From: an uncultured Clostridia bacterium
GTDB lineage: Bacteria; Bacillota; Clostridia; UBA1381
Length of the DNA: 64,000 nucleotides
Reading direction: 5' to 3'
Assembly: GCA_934444735.1 (NCBI GenBank)
Contig: CAKSDE010000006.1
Location: 114,909-178,908, forward strand
Below are positions 36,152 through 44,675 of the stretch, one piece after another (position 1 is the first letter of the stretch; every line of letters starts with the position of its first letter). The position numbers and the translations under genes were made by a program. The notes under the pieces are model-generated. The model worked only from the letters and a program-made list of their open reading frames with translations. It did not search any database and was not told the origin of the DNA.

Positions 36152-36198
36152 CAAAAAGGGCAGACCTATCCGAAAAAATCTAACGGATAAGTCTGCCC
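36152..36198 (-). terminator. Riboswitch-controlled terminator before purE
   Basis: GGGCAGACTTATCCG / CGGATAGGTCTGCCC stem with an 11-base loop, followed by TTTTTGA on the minus strand. Its 5' arm (36198-36184) begins within the CTGGGCA end of the ZTP aptamer, so aptamer and terminator compete. Confidence 0.88.
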
Positions 36199-36262
36199 AG
36201 ACGGTCGGCATTAAGCGCTCTTGCCTGCTCCCATGCGGTACTCCGCCAATCCGTCAGTCACA
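36193..36262 (-). promoter_or_regulatory. ZTP (pfl) riboswitch controlling the purine operon
   Basis: On the minus strand the leader reads GTGACTGACGGATTGGCGG, AGTACCGCATGGGAGC, a short linker, then GCCGACCGTCTGGGCA. These are the conserved halves of the ZTP/ZMP (pfl motif) aptamer, with the CCGCATGGGAG loop and the terminal GCCGnCCGnCTGGGC domain that form the pseudoknot. Ligand binding signals accumulated AICAR when 10-formyl-THF is short and should favour read-through into purE. Structure judged by eye. Confidence 0.9.
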
Positions 36263-36283
36263 AACAAAAGTTATCATGTTTTC

Positions 36284-36312
36284 AGTATAACACAGCGCCC
36301 TTTTCATGTCAA
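36284..36312 (-). promoter_or_regulatory. Promoter of the purine operon
   Basis: TTGACA (36312-36307), 17-bp spacer, TATACT (36289-36284), about 20 bp before the riboswitch. Confidence 0.88.
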
Positions 36313-36486
36313 TAGAGCAATACGGATTTTACAATTTTTTCAAACACTTTTTGTGTAAACCACACAATTTTCTTTCCAAAAATTGAAACATTTCATCATA
36401 AAATCCGTTTTTGAGATCAGATTTTTTACTAAAAGGGGGCTATTTCAAAAACAAACTAATTTTTAAACAGGCTTTGCTTTTTTGAA

Positions 36487-36641
36487 GGGGATAGGAAAAA
36501 AGCTTTGGAATTAACAAACTGAGCCAAAGCGTTGACTTTGGGATACCCGACGGCGTACATGGGTACGCCAAGGGCGAAGTTTGTTGATAGAAAGAAAAGG
36601 AGCAATTCCTTTTTTTCGTTCCGGAGCTTTTTAACATCCCC
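36487..36641. repeat. 155-bp intact-looking copy of the GGGGAT/ATCCCC element
   Basis: Starts GGGGATAGGAAAAAAGCTTT, contains AACAAAC...GTTTGTT arms around CCCGACGGCGTACATGGGTA, and ends AGCTTTTTAACATCCCC. This is the clearest full copy; the element at 12853 is its reverse with an internal insertion. A degenerate GGCTGT-type hairpin (36438-36478) lies just beside it. The other bases of the 713-bp purE to M23 gap are leader, promoter and unassigned AT-rich sequence. Confidence 0.65.
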
Positions 36642-36697
36642 CTCTCGTGTACTTCAAGCATTGAATCATGGTAAGATGCGCCGCAGATCTCGCAAAA

Positions 36698-37408
36698 TCA
36701 CTCCACAGGGATCAGATCTAACGGATTAACCGCCTTGTCGTCTTGATATATTTCAAAGTGTACGTGCGGCGCTACGGTAAGATCACCGACTGCGGTGTTT
36801 CCCACTCTGCCGATTGTTTCGCCTTTTTTAAGCTCATCGCCGACATTTACAAGATCGGTTTCGCCGAGGTTTGCATAAAGCGATTTGTAGCCGTTCTTGT
36901 GATCAACCAGAATACAGCCGCCGAGATTGTTGTGGTAAATCTTCTCGACTGTACCGTTATCGCACAGATATACATCATCACCGACCGCCGCCTCCAGGTC
37001 TATCCCCGAATGTGTGCGCCAGTCGTCAAGGTTGTTATAGTGTATGAATTTATCGCCCGAGAAGTCTGCCAGCACCTTTCCCGAAACGGGCAGATTCGGT
37101 ACAAATTCCTCCGTCTCCGTTTTTGCGGCGGTTTCCTCCGCACTCGGCTCCGTTTTCGGCTCTGTCTTTTCCTCGCGCTTCGGTTCTATAACGATTGTTT
37201 CCGGCTCGTCCTTTTCCTCCTGCGCCGTTTCCTTTTCGATATAGCTCTCATTTTCGGTATTCTCAAGCGCTATACTCTGATTTTCGGGAAATTCCTCGTC
37301 ATCCTTTATAAAATTACCTACATAGCCCATTAAAGCAACTACTACCGCGCAGCCGCAAAGGGCTATGTAGAAGCCCCCTTTTTTTCCGATTTTTTTCTTA
37401 TTACTCAA
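36698..37408 (-). CDS. M23 peptidase-domain membrane protein, SpoIIQ-like
   Basis: A 236-residue protein with a short cytoplasmic N-terminus, one membrane helix (about 13-33), a Glu/Lys/Thr-rich linker (about 38-105) and a C-terminal LytM/M23 domain. THSGIDLEA gives the H-x3-D zinc ligands, and HVHFEIY gives the H-x-H motif, so the metal site appears intact. Size and layout resemble SpoIIQ, the forespore protein pairing with SpoIIIAH; clostridial SpoIIQ often keeps the metal site. A generic cell-wall endopeptidase is the alternative. TTG start with AAGGAGG upstream; a sigma-F-like promoter candidate precedes it. Confidence 0.7.
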   Translation of the reverse strand: MSNKKKIGKKGGFYIALCGCAVVVALMGYVGNFIKDDEEFPENQSIALENTENESYIEKETAQEEKDEPETIVIEPKREEKTEPKTEPSAEETAAKTETEEFVPNLPVSGKVLADFSGDKFIHYNNLDDWRTHSGIDLEAAVGDDVYLCDNGTVEKIYHNNLGGCILVDHKNGYKSLYANLGETDLVNVGDELKKGETIGRVGNTAVGDLTVAPHVHFEIYQDDKAVNPLDLIPVE

Positions 37409-37464
37409 AACTGCTTCCTCCTTAATAATGATTTGGATAATAAAATTTATCCGATTTATACTGA

Positions 37465-37493
37465 TATTTTTTCCCCATTTCGTTTTATTATAC
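37465..37493 (-). promoter_or_regulatory. Sigma-F-like promoter candidate for the SpoIIQ-like gene
   Basis: GTATA (37493-37489), 14-bp spacer, GGAAAAAATA (37474-37465), which fits the forespore sigma-F -10 pattern GGnnAnAnTr. The spacer is about one base short of the usual value. Tentative. Confidence 0.4.
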
Positions 37494-37520
37494 TAAAAAA
37501 GAGAAATAAACAATTTGAGT

Positions 37521-37550
37521 AAAAAAATAAGGCGGTGTAAAGACACCGCC
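37521..37550 (-). terminator. Terminator after malQ
   Basis: GGCGGTGT/ACACCGCC stem with a 4-base loop, followed on the minus strand by TTATTTTTTTAC. Confidence 0.85.
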
Positions 37551-37589
37551 CTTTAAGTAGATATAAAAAAACTTCGTTCCGATATTTTT

Positions 37590-39020
37590 TTATATATTTT
37601 TTATGTGCTCTGCGAAATTCTTGTCAAATACACCGTCTCTCACCCGAAAAAGCCAGTTTCCTCCGAGCGTTCCCGGAATATTCATGCGTTTGCCGCTCCC
37701 ATATCCCAGATAATCCTGAATCGGCACGATTTTATATTTCGCACATTTTCCGAGCGCATCCTCCAAAAGCTTTTTTTTAACATCATCGCCGCGCGATATT
37801 TTAAACAGCTTTCTTACCGCCCTCTTTTTATTTTCGCTCAAGGAGTCATACCACCCCATAAGCGTGTTATCATCATGCGTGGAGGTATAGACCGCGTCAT
37901 TTGCGCAAACCTCCCACGAAAGATTTTTCAAGTCACATTCCAACTCCATGATATTCATGCCCGAAAATCCCAGCTCCGTCATTGCGGATTTCAGCTCGTC
38001 GGTATCATTACCCAGATTTTCGGCTATAATATCAAGTCGATCGGCGCCCACCTTTGCGAAAAACTCTTTTCCGGGACCTTTTGCAGATACAATTTTCTCT
38101 GTATCTCTTGCGCCGTACGGCACCGAGTAATATTCAAAAAATCCGCAGAAGTGGTCGATTCTTATAATGTCGTACATTTCAGCCGCCATCAAAAATCGCT
38201 TTTTCCACCAACTGTAGCCGTCCTTTTCCATCTCGTCCCAGTTATATAGCGGATTTCCCCAAATCTGCGCATATCCCGACTTTTTATCGGGTACAGAACA
38301 AGCCACTCTTTGCGGTTCGTCCTTTTCATTTATCATAAAAAGCGATTTCTCCGACCATACCTCGGCACTGTCCATCGCAACATATATCGGCATATCTCCG
38401 ATTATTCTTATCCCGTTTTTATTGGCATACTTTTTAAGTGCAAACCACTGCTCAAAGAATTTGTACTGCACAAATTTGTAAAAATCGATTATCTTGGCAT
38501 ATTCTTCGCCAATCTCTGCCAGGGTTTCGCTCTCATGCGCCCTCTGCTCTTTATCCCAGTCAACCCAGCTTTTATAATGATTCTTTTCCTTTAGCGCCAT
38601 AAAAAGCGCGTATTCCTCCAGCCAATACTTATTCTTTTTTACGAACTCACGGTACTTCTCATCAGGCACGAAATTGAAAAACGCACTCCGAAGAAGAGGG
38701 TATCTGTAAAAAAACAGCTTTTCGTAGTCTACACTTTCGCAGTCGCTCCCGAAAAAGTAATTATCGCACTGCTCACGGGTAAGGAGCTTTTCTTCAATCA
38801 GCGTATCGATGTCAATAAAATACGGATTCCCGGCAAATGCGGACGCACTCTGATAAGGCGAGTCGCCGTATCCCGTCGGGTTCTGCGGCAGGACTTGCCA
38901 CAGGGTTTGTCCCGCGTCTTTTAAAAAATCAACAAATTCATACGCTTTTTGCCCCAGACTGCCGATACCGTACGGTGAAGGCAGAGAGGAAATATGCATC
39001 AAAATTCCTTTATCTGCCAT
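37590..39020 (-). CDS. malQ: 4-alpha-glucanotransferase (amylomaltase, GH77)
   Basis: A 476-residue GH77 enzyme that transfers alpha-1,4-glucan segments between maltodextrins in the cytoplasm. GILMHISSLPSPYGIGSLG, WQVLPQNPTGYGDSPYQS, the nucleophile region IIRIDHFCGFFEYY, the acid/base region DIIAENLG and YTSTHDDNT are all present. Length is typical of the short bacterial MalQ. A strong ribosome site (AAAAGGAG) and own terminator are seen; no clear promoter in the short palindrome-containing gap from mltG, so it may be co-transcribed with it. Confidence 0.95.
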   Translation of the reverse strand: MADKGILMHISSLPSPYGIGSLGQKAYEFVDFLKDAGQTLWQVLPQNPTGYGDSPYQSASAFAGNPYFIDIDTLIEEKLLTREQCDNYFFGSDCESVDYEKLFFYRYPLLRSAFFNFVPDEKYREFVKKNKYWLEEYALFMALKEKNHYKSWVDWDKEQRAHESETLAEIGEEYAKIIDFYKFVQYKFFEQWFALKKYANKNGIRIIGDMPIYVAMDSAEVWSEKSLFMINEKDEPQRVACSVPDKKSGYAQIWGNPLYNWDEMEKDGYSWWKKRFLMAAEMYDIIRIDHFCGFFEYYSVPYGARDTEKIVSAKGPGKEFFAKVGADRLDIIAENLGNDTDELKSAMTELGFSGMNIMELECDLKNLSWEVCANDAVYTSTHDDNTLMGWYDSLSENKKRAVRKLFKISRGDDVKKKLLEDALGKCAKYKIVPIQDYLGYGSGKRMNIPGTLGGNWLFRVRDGVFDKNFAEHIKNI

Positions 39021-39048
39021 ACTTTGCTCCTTTTGGTGTTTGTAATTT

Positions 39049-39091
39049 AAGTAACTGAAAAACTGACGTTTTCAAATTAAAATTCTTAGGT
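39049..39091. repeat. AT-rich palindrome between mltG and malQ
   Basis: AACTGAAAAACTGACGTTTT followed by CAAATTAAAATT; same family as 30768-30873. Confidence 0.5.
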
Positions 39092-39093
39092 AA

Positions 39094-40089
39094 TTACTTA
39101 TTTTTATGTTCTTCAAATGTCTTTGTAAATATGTGACTGCCGTCGTTTTTCTCGGTGTCGGTATGATAATAAAGATACTCGTGCTGCTGTGGTTCCAATG
39201 CCGCTTTTATCGATTTTAAGCCCGGGTTGCATATAGGCCCTATCGGGAGTCCTTTATTTTTATAAGTATTATACGGCGAGGCTACCTCCAAATCCTTATA
39301 GTACACCTTCTCGACATCATAGAGTCCGCCGCTTATCGCATATACAACCGTTGCGTCAATTTGCAGCGGCATATCCGCCTTTATCCTGTTTTCTATAACT
39401 CCCGCGATAGTCGCACGCTCACCGTCCAACTTTGCCTCACGCTCAATCAAGGACGCTTTTGTAATAATATCCTCGATATTGTCATATCCGTCGGCAAGGC
39501 TTTTGTACTGCTTTTCAAACTCACCGAGCATGATATTTATAACGTCCTCCGCCGTTGCGGTTTTGTAAAATTCGTATGTTGACGGGAATAAAAATCCCTG
39601 AAGTCTGTAGTTTACATCTGGCGAAATTTGTGCCGATTGCAGAAAATCATAGTTATAGTCTTTTTTGAGCGCTTCTTCAAATTCCGAAACGGTCGCAATC
39701 CCTGCTCCGGTAATCTTATTTACAAGCATCTCAACCGAATACCCCTCGGGTATCGTAATTGTCACCGTTTCGCGCGTCTTTGCGGCATTGCAGAGCGTAT
39801 CTATAACCTCGGAATAGCTCATCTTCGGCGAAAAATTAAATTCACCGTATTTTAACTTGCCGCGGCTGCCTGAAGTTATTGTCTTTGCTATAAAGCTCCA
39901 CTTATTCGATATAACGTAATTTTCCTTTAAAATATCCGCAATGTCTCCGACCGAGCTTCCCTGCGGTATCTCGATAACGGTATCTTCATACAGTCTGCAC
40001 CGATTCGGCGAAAACATTATCATCACAAAAATTATAACCACCGCCGCAGCAATAAGAGCTGCAATATATCCTACAGATTTCTTCTTCAC
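39094..40089 (-). CDS. mltG: Endolytic transglycosylase MltG (YceG-like)
   Basis: A 331-residue protein that cleaves nascent peptidoglycan strands at the membrane. It has an N-terminal membrane helix (about 6-26), a LysM-like segment (VIEIPQGSSVGDIADILKEN), and the catalytic region ITKASLIEREAKLDGERATIAGVIENR, where the Glu of IERE is the expected general acid; PYNTYKNKGLPIGPICNPG is the family signature. The start is GTG at 40089 with GGAGGG seven bases upstream; an in-frame TTG six codons earlier would destroy that site. Confidence 0.92.
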   Translation of the reverse strand: MKKKSVGYIAALIAAAVVIIFVMIMFSPNRCRLYEDTVIEIPQGSSVGDIADILKENYVISNKWSFIAKTITSGSRGKLKYGEFNFSPKMSYSEVIDTLCNAAKTRETVTITIPEGYSVEMLVNKITGAGIATVSEFEEALKKDYNYDFLQSAQISPDVNYRLQGFLFPSTYEFYKTATAEDVINIMLGEFEKQYKSLADGYDNIEDIITKASLIEREAKLDGERATIAGVIENRIKADMPLQIDATVVYAISGGLYDVEKVYYKDLEVASPYNTYKNKGLPIGPICNPGLKSIKAALEPQQHEYLYYHTDTEKNDGSHIFTKTFEEHKNK

Positions 40090-40128
40090 AGGATCTCCCT
40101 CCTTCAATTACCACACAAGTAATTGTAA

Positions 40129-40328
40129 AATTTAAATTTTACAATTATCCTCCATTTCTATGGGGGTATCGGGGGTGCTAACCCCTGATCTGCAATCAAA
40201 AATGACGGCACGTGCGTCATTTTTGGCTGAAATAAAAAGTTTCAACCCTCCGGCAAAATTAAAATCAGCCGGAACTTTTTATTTCTACATAAGCATTTTA
40301 ATTGTAAAACATCAGTTTTACAATTATC
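40129..40328 (+). repeat. 167-bp structured repeat with flanking palindromes, copy 1
   Basis: A palindrome TTGTAAAATTTAAATTTTAC (from about 40131), then an element from GGGGGTATCGGGGGTGCTAA (40162) containing AAAATGACG/CGTCATTTT, AAATAAAAAGTTTC/GAACTTTTTATTT and CCGGC/GCCGG stems, ending in TTGTAAAACATCAGTTTTAC. Copy 2 is at 45971-46136 in the same orientation, and an inverted copy begins at the right edge. Confidence 0.75.
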
Positions 40329-40332
40329 TTAA

Positions 40333-41613
40333 CTACCACACAAAATCAAACTCCAGATCTCCGATTCTCACGGTATCGCCTTCCTTTACGCCCGCCTCAA
40401 CCAAAGCGTCGATAACACCGCGGTTTTTTAAAGCTCTCTGGAAATACTGCAAGCTTTCCTCATCGGAGAAGTTCACGCTTGCGCCGACCGCCTCAATCCA
40501 CGAGCCGTAAACAACATATACTCCGTCCTCTTTTTCAATATCGAATCCGCGTTCGGTTTTGTCTATAATCATATCCTCGGAAATATCCATCTCCGGTTCA
40601 TACACCTGTATCGGAGGAAGTTTTGAAAGCTCGGTAAAGGTATATTTCATCAGCTCCGAAACACCCTTTCCCGTTGCCGCCGAAATCTCAAAAAGCTTAT
40701 ACCCTCTTTTTGCAATCTCCGCCTTAAACTCTTCAAAAACCTGAACGTCCTGCAAAATATCGGTCTTATTTGCCGCAACAATCTGCGGACGTTTTTCAAG
40801 CTCCATATTATACTTTGAAAGCTCTTCGTTTATAATATCAAAATCCTCTGTCGGGTTTCTGCCCTCGATTCCCGAAACGTCAACCACGTGAATCAGAAGC
40901 CGCGTTCTTTCTATATGACGCAGAAAATCGTGTCCGAGTCCGACACCCTCACTTGCGCCCTCGATAATCCCCGGGATATCCGCCAGAACAAAGCTCATTC
41001 CGCCATCGAGCTCCACAACTCCGAGATTAGGCTCCAAAGTCGTAAAGTGATAATTCGCAATTTTAGGATCAGCCTTTGTCGTCCGCGAGAGAATCGTGGA
41101 TTTACCCACATTCGGGAATCCCACCAAGCCGACATCTGCCAAAAGCTTCAGCTCAAGTATTACCTCACGCTCCATGCCCTTTGTTCCGTTTTTCGCAAAA
41201 TTCGGGGTCTGTCTTGTCGCGGTCGCAAAATGACTGTTTCCCCAGCCTCCGCTGCCGCCCTTTGCCAGAATCACGTCCTTTTCGGGATCGGACATATCCG
41301 CAAGTATTCTGTTTGTCGCGGCGTCTCTTACTATCGTACCCTGCGGCACGTTTATTATAATATCCTCGCCTTTTTTGCCGTTGCAGCGCTTGCCGAATCC
41401 GTCACCGCCGTTTTGCGCCGTATATTTTCTTTTATAGCGGAAATCCATCAGCGTGCAAAGCCCGGGATCGACATGAAATATAACATTTCCGCCGTTTCCG
41501 CCGTCACCGCCGTCAGGGCCGCCAGCCGCAACATATTTCTCACGGTGAAATGCTATTGCGCCGTTTCCGCCGTTTCCTGCTTTTATTAAAATTTTCGCTT
41601 TATCCGTAAACAT
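40333..41613 (-). CDS. obgE: GTPase ObgE/CgtA
   Basis: A 426-residue ribosome-associated GTPase. The Gly-rich Obg fold (AGNGGNGAIAFHREKYVAAGGPDGGDGG) is followed by the GTPase domain with GFPNVGKST, DIPGIIEGASEGVGLG and NKTD, then the C-terminal OCT domain (about 350-426). Needed for large-subunit maturation and stress control. Own promoter 75 bp upstream and AGGAG site. Confidence 0.97.
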   Translation of the reverse strand: MFTDKAKILIKAGNGGNGAIAFHREKYVAAGGPDGGDGGNGGNVIFHVDPGLCTLMDFRYKRKYTAQNGGDGFGKRCNGKKGEDIIINVPQGTIVRDAATNRILADMSDPEKDVILAKGGSGGWGNSHFATATRQTPNFAKNGTKGMEREVILELKLLADVGLVGFPNVGKSTILSRTTKADPKIANYHFTTLEPNLGVVELDGGMSFVLADIPGIIEGASEGVGLGHDFLRHIERTRLLIHVVDVSGIEGRNPTEDFDIINEELSKYNMELEKRPQIVAANKTDILQDVQVFEEFKAEIAKRGYKLFEISAATGKGVSELMKYTFTELSKLPPIQVYEPEMDISEDMIIDKTERGFDIEKEDGVYVVYGSWIEAVGASVNFSDEESLQYFQRALKNRGVIDALVEAGVKEGDTVRIGDLEFDFVW

Positions 41614-41687
41614 CGTTTTCTCCTGATTTATCTTGATATATCTGTAATTCGGGTAAAAAGTAAAAATAGCTTTTCACTAATATTATA

Positions 41688-41716
41688 ATTATATCATAAA
41701 ATTTTATTTCTGTCAA
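41688..41716 (-). promoter_or_regulatory. Promoter for obgE
   Basis: TTGACA (41716-41711), 17-bp spacer, TATAAT (41693-41688). Confidence 0.88.
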
Positions 41717-41753
41717 ATTTTACAGATTTTTGCCGATTTCGCCAAGCAAAAAA

Positions 41754-41788
41754 GGCTGTTTAAAAAGTCAGCTGACTTTTAAACAACC
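41754..41788. terminator. Palindromic hairpin (GGCTGT family) after the DUF554 gene
   Basis: GGCTGTTTAAAAAGTCAGCT paired with GACTTTTAAACAACC. The plus strand continues CCTTTTGAA. Confidence 0.65.
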
Positions 41789-41835
41789 CCTTTTGAACTT
41801 TAGGTAACAGAAAAAAAGCTTATTTGTATTTTGCC

Positions 41836-41870
41836 TCTTTTCTTGCATTCCGGAGTTTTTTAACATCCCC
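41836..41870 (-). repeat. Truncated GGGGATGTTAAAAAACTCCG repeat at the DUF554 stop
   Basis: On the minus strand the DUF554 frame ends ATG TAG and the repeat GGGGATGTTAAAAAACTCCG, then AATGCAAGAAAAGAG, begins with the G of that stop. The insertion may therefore have set the present 3' end of the gene. Confidence 0.5.
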
Positions 41871-42539
41871 TACATAAAGTGGCCGAGTATTATCGGCAGA
41901 AATATCGCCGGCACCATATTCATAACCTTAATCTTCGTAATACCCATCATGTTAAGTGCTAAAGGTATCATCACAAGACAACCCACCGCTGTCATCTGCG
42001 ATACGATCACATCGCTCAGAAAAGGTGATATCCACTGTGCGCAAAGGGTAATTGTTCCCTGATACAAAAGCCGAAAGAATCACACCCACTCCCAAAGATG
42101 AGGCAAATATCAGCGCGGCAACGCAGTCGATTGTCGCTTTTGCAAAAAGCGTTGAGTGATCTCCGGTAAGTCCGCTCTGCAGCGCTCCCACAATCGCCAT
42201 AGCTCCCACTCCGAATAAAAGCGTTGCCGAAACGAACCCTTCCGCAAGCGTTGTTTCTCCCTGCTCCTTTGAAAATCTTTTCTCTATCCTCTCTCCCAAA
42301 TTTGAAAGCCGCTTATCCAAATCAACCGCCTCACCCAAAAGGGTACCCAAAGCCATTGATACTATCACCAAAAGGGTATTGTCGGTTTTTGAAAGTCCTG
42401 TCACTGCAATATAAAGAGTGCAGAGCCCCAAAGCAATCATGATTGCATCGCCTATTCTTTTTGGGAGTCCTTTTTTGAGAAGAAGTCCGATAATCCCGCC
42501 GCCGACAATCGCCGCCGCATTAACTATTGTTCCAAGCAT
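41870..42539 (-). pseudogene. DUF554 membrane protein gene broken by a frameshift
   Basis: Two overlapping frames together encode one DUF554-family protein (about 6 membrane helices, function unknown). The first (42539 down to about 42066) runs MLGTIVNAAAIVGGGIIGLL to SSLGVGVILSAF and then enters non-homologous sequence to a stop at 41952. The second (about 42066 down to 41870) continues in another frame with YQGTITLCAQWISPFLSDV and IPLALNMMGITKIKV, the usual DUF554 C-terminus. Relative to the family about four residues are also missing at the junction, so a small deletion, an assembly error or an unusual recoding event are all possible. It lies 3 bp after ksgA. Confidence 0.75.
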
Positions 42540-42542
42540 ATA

Positions 42543-43403
42543 TCAACCCTCCGCCGTCTCCTCAAAAAATCTGTCCGCCAATTTTGCAAATTCCCCGATT
42601 CCAAGCTTTTCACCGCGTATTCCCGGCTCAATACCGCACTCTTCAATTATCTTGCCGCATTGCGCCTTATCCATACCGAATGCACTCGAAAGGCAATTTA
42701 AAAGCGTCTTTCGGCGCTGTGCAAAAGCCGCCTTTACCACACGGAAAAACATCTTTTCATCTTTCGGCAAAACATTGGGCTTTTCACATACATCAAGGCA
42801 CACCACCGCCGAATCCACCTTCGGCGCCGGGTAAAACTTACCTGCCGGCACAACCGTCACAATCCGCGGCTCTGTGTAATATCCGCACAAAACGCTTATT
42901 GCGCCGTAATCTTTTGTGCCTGCCTCGGCGCAAAGTCTTTTTGCAACCTCTTTTTGCACCATAACAACAATCTTTTTGATAGGAAAATGCCCCTCCAAAA
43001 GCATTGTGATAATCGGTGTGGTGATATAATACGGCAGATTTGCCGCAACGCTTATCTTTTCGCCGCCAAACTCCTGTTTTATTATCTCATTCAGATTCAG
43101 CTTTAAAACATCGCCCTCGATAAGCTTAACATTGTCAAATTCCGAAAGCGTATATTCCAGAACCGGAAAAAGACGCTTGTCCAGCTCTATCGAAACCACC
43201 TTTTCCGATGCCCTTGCAAGCTCACGCGTCAGAACACCGAACCCCGGTCCGACCTCTAAAACGCCCTTTTGCGGTTCTGCCGCCTCAACAATATCTTCCA
43301 GTACATTTTTATCCAGCAAAAAGTTCTGTCCGAGTCCTTTTGAAAACCCAAATCCGAATTTTTGCGCAATATCCTTTATAACCCGCGGTTCCGTAAGCTC
43401 CAA
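42543..43403 (-). CDS. rsmA: 16S rRNA dimethyladenosine transferase
   Basis: A 286-residue KsgA/RsmA that dimethylates A1518 and A1519. FGQNFLLDKN-like GLGQNFLLDKNVLEDIV, VLEVGPGFGVLTRELA (SAM-binding), ANLPYYITTPIITMLLE with the NLPY catalytic motif, and the C-terminal helical region are present. The start is TTG at 43403 with ACGGAGG upstream. It follows the YabE-like gene as in Bacillus, but the usual intervening rnmV is not found. Confidence 0.95.
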   Translation of the reverse strand: MELTEPRVIKDIAQKFGFGFSKGLGQNFLLDKNVLEDIVEAAEPQKGVLEVGPGFGVLTRELARASEKVVSIELDKRLFPVLEYTLSEFDNVKLIEGDVLKLNLNEIIKQEFGGEKISVAANLPYYITTPIITMLLEGHFPIKKIVVMVQKEVAKRLCAEAGTKDYGAISVLCGYYTEPRIVTVVPAGKFYPAPKVDSAVVCLDVCEKPNVLPKDEKMFFRVVKAAFAQRRKTLLNCLSSAFGMDKAQCGKIIEECGIEPGIRGEKLGIGEFAKLADRFFEETAEG

Positions 43404-43441
43404 AATATTTTTCCTCCGTAATTTTTCTCAAACAACAATGT

Positions 43442-43529
43442 GGCTGTTTAAAAAGTCAATTGATTTTTTAAACAGCCTTTGATTTTTTAAGGGGATAGAA
43501 AAAACTTTGCGAAGTTTTTTAATATTCCC
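43442..43529. repeat. GGCTGT palindrome plus 39-bp GGGGAT/ATTCCC element
   Basis: A 36-bp palindrome (43442-43477, GGCTGTTTAAAAAGTCAATT half) is followed by GGGGATAGAAAAAACTTTGC and GAAGTTTTTTAATATTCCC (43491-43529). The T-tract lies on the plus strand, opposite to the surrounding genes, so here it looks like a dispersed repeat rather than a dedicated terminator. Confidence 0.65.
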
Positions 43530-43535
43530 AAATCT

Positions 43536-44615
43536 TTAATTTAAAACGTAGACCGTTGCACTTCTTCTTCCGAATTGAATGCATTCGGCTTTTGTATTGT
43601 AACAAAGATCAACTCTGTTTCCCTTTATCGCACCGCCGGTATCTCCCGCGATACAGTAGCCGTACGTCCATGACGCGCCGCCGTCGGGCGATTCGATATA
43701 GAGCTTTGATCCCAAAGGAATAATCCTCGGATCAACCGCTACAACGCCGAACTGCGGAACGAGTCCGTATGCAGTTATCGAATATCCCGAATTTGTTTCG
43801 GGTGACGGATCGTATGCCGTCGCCGTAACGTTTATAACTTTTGAGTATGAAAAGCTTTTATCCGCCGCCGGCTGTGCATTTGCCTGCCATGTGCCGCTCT
43901 CCGGGATCGGCTTTGTTCCGACCGATACTATTTCATTTATCGGCTCAACCGCCGTCACGCTCGATACAAGCTCTCTCGATTCTTCCTCTCCCCCGACCTT
44001 CTTTACGCGGTATACCTCTCTTTTCGTTCCGACACTGCCCTTTTGTTTTACAGTCGTTCTGCCCGAATATACCTCGGGATCCTCCTCGGTTACGGTTTCG
44101 TAAGGTATATCGCTGTCGCAGGTTTCGTCAACATATTCCACACGCACAATATTTATCACCGTGCCGTCCGAAATATCCGAATCCCTCTCGGGGCTTACCA
44201 GATCATTTTCGGAAATTGTAATTCCCAGATCCTTTATCGCCTCTTTAACCGTCCTTTTCGGTGTTCTTGCGGTCACCTTTGCGCCGTCGAAGTTCACCTC
44301 TACCATTTTTGTTTTTTCTACCGTAATAGTTTGATTCTGATACAGCGTATCAGACAGTTTAGCATTTATAACATCATCATTTTTTATTTCGACTCCCTGT
44401 TCCTCCAGAAAATTTCCTACAGTTTCACTTCTTGTAACAAATTTTCTTGTTGATTCAAAATCATTGAAACAATCCCTCTGTACAAGGGTTACATTCTTCG
44501 TATCCTTATCCGAAATTGCACCCATCGTAAGCATACTCATCATTACGACAAATGCCATAGCCAACGCTAAACTTTTTTTATCACGGCAGCCATTACGCAT
44601 TTTTTCAAATAACAT
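43536..44615 (-). CDS. yabE: YabE-like G5/3D-domain cell-wall protein
   Basis: A 359-residue exported protein: N-terminal membrane anchor or signal (about 14-33), two DUF348 ubiquitin-like repeats (RKFVTRSETVGNFLEEQGV; PKRTVKEAIKDLGI), a G5 domain (about 150-225) and a C-terminal 3D domain with VVAVDPRIIPLGSKLYIE and CIAGDTGGAIKGNRVDL, the three-Asp lytic transglycosylase fold related to MltA and Rpf. Likely remodels peptidoglycan. The order yabE-ksgA is conserved in Bacillota. Perfect AAAGGAGG site and own promoter. Confidence 0.88.
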   Translation of the reverse strand: MLFEKMRNGCRDKKSLALAMAFVVMMSMLTMGAISDKDTKNVTLVQRDCFNDFESTRKFVTRSETVGNFLEEQGVEIKNDDVINAKLSDTLYQNQTITVEKTKMVEVNFDGAKVTARTPKRTVKEAIKDLGITISENDLVSPERDSDISDGTVINIVRVEYVDETCDSDIPYETVTEEDPEVYSGRTTVKQKGSVGTKREVYRVKKVGGEEESRELVSSVTAVEPINEIVSVGTKPIPESGTWQANAQPAADKSFSYSKVINVTATAYDPSPETNSGYSITAYGLVPQFGVVAVDPRIIPLGSKLYIESPDGGASWTYGYCIAGDTGGAIKGNRVDLCYNTKAECIQFGRRSATVYVLN

Positions 44616-44645
44616 AATTTCTACCTCCTTTTACATATCTCTTGC

Positions 44646-44675
44646 ATTATACTATAGTTTCGCTTTAAATGTCAA
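44646..44675 (-). promoter_or_regulatory. Promoter for the YabE-like gene
   Basis: TTGACA (44675-44670), 18-bp spacer, TATAAT (44651-44646). Confidence 0.82.
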
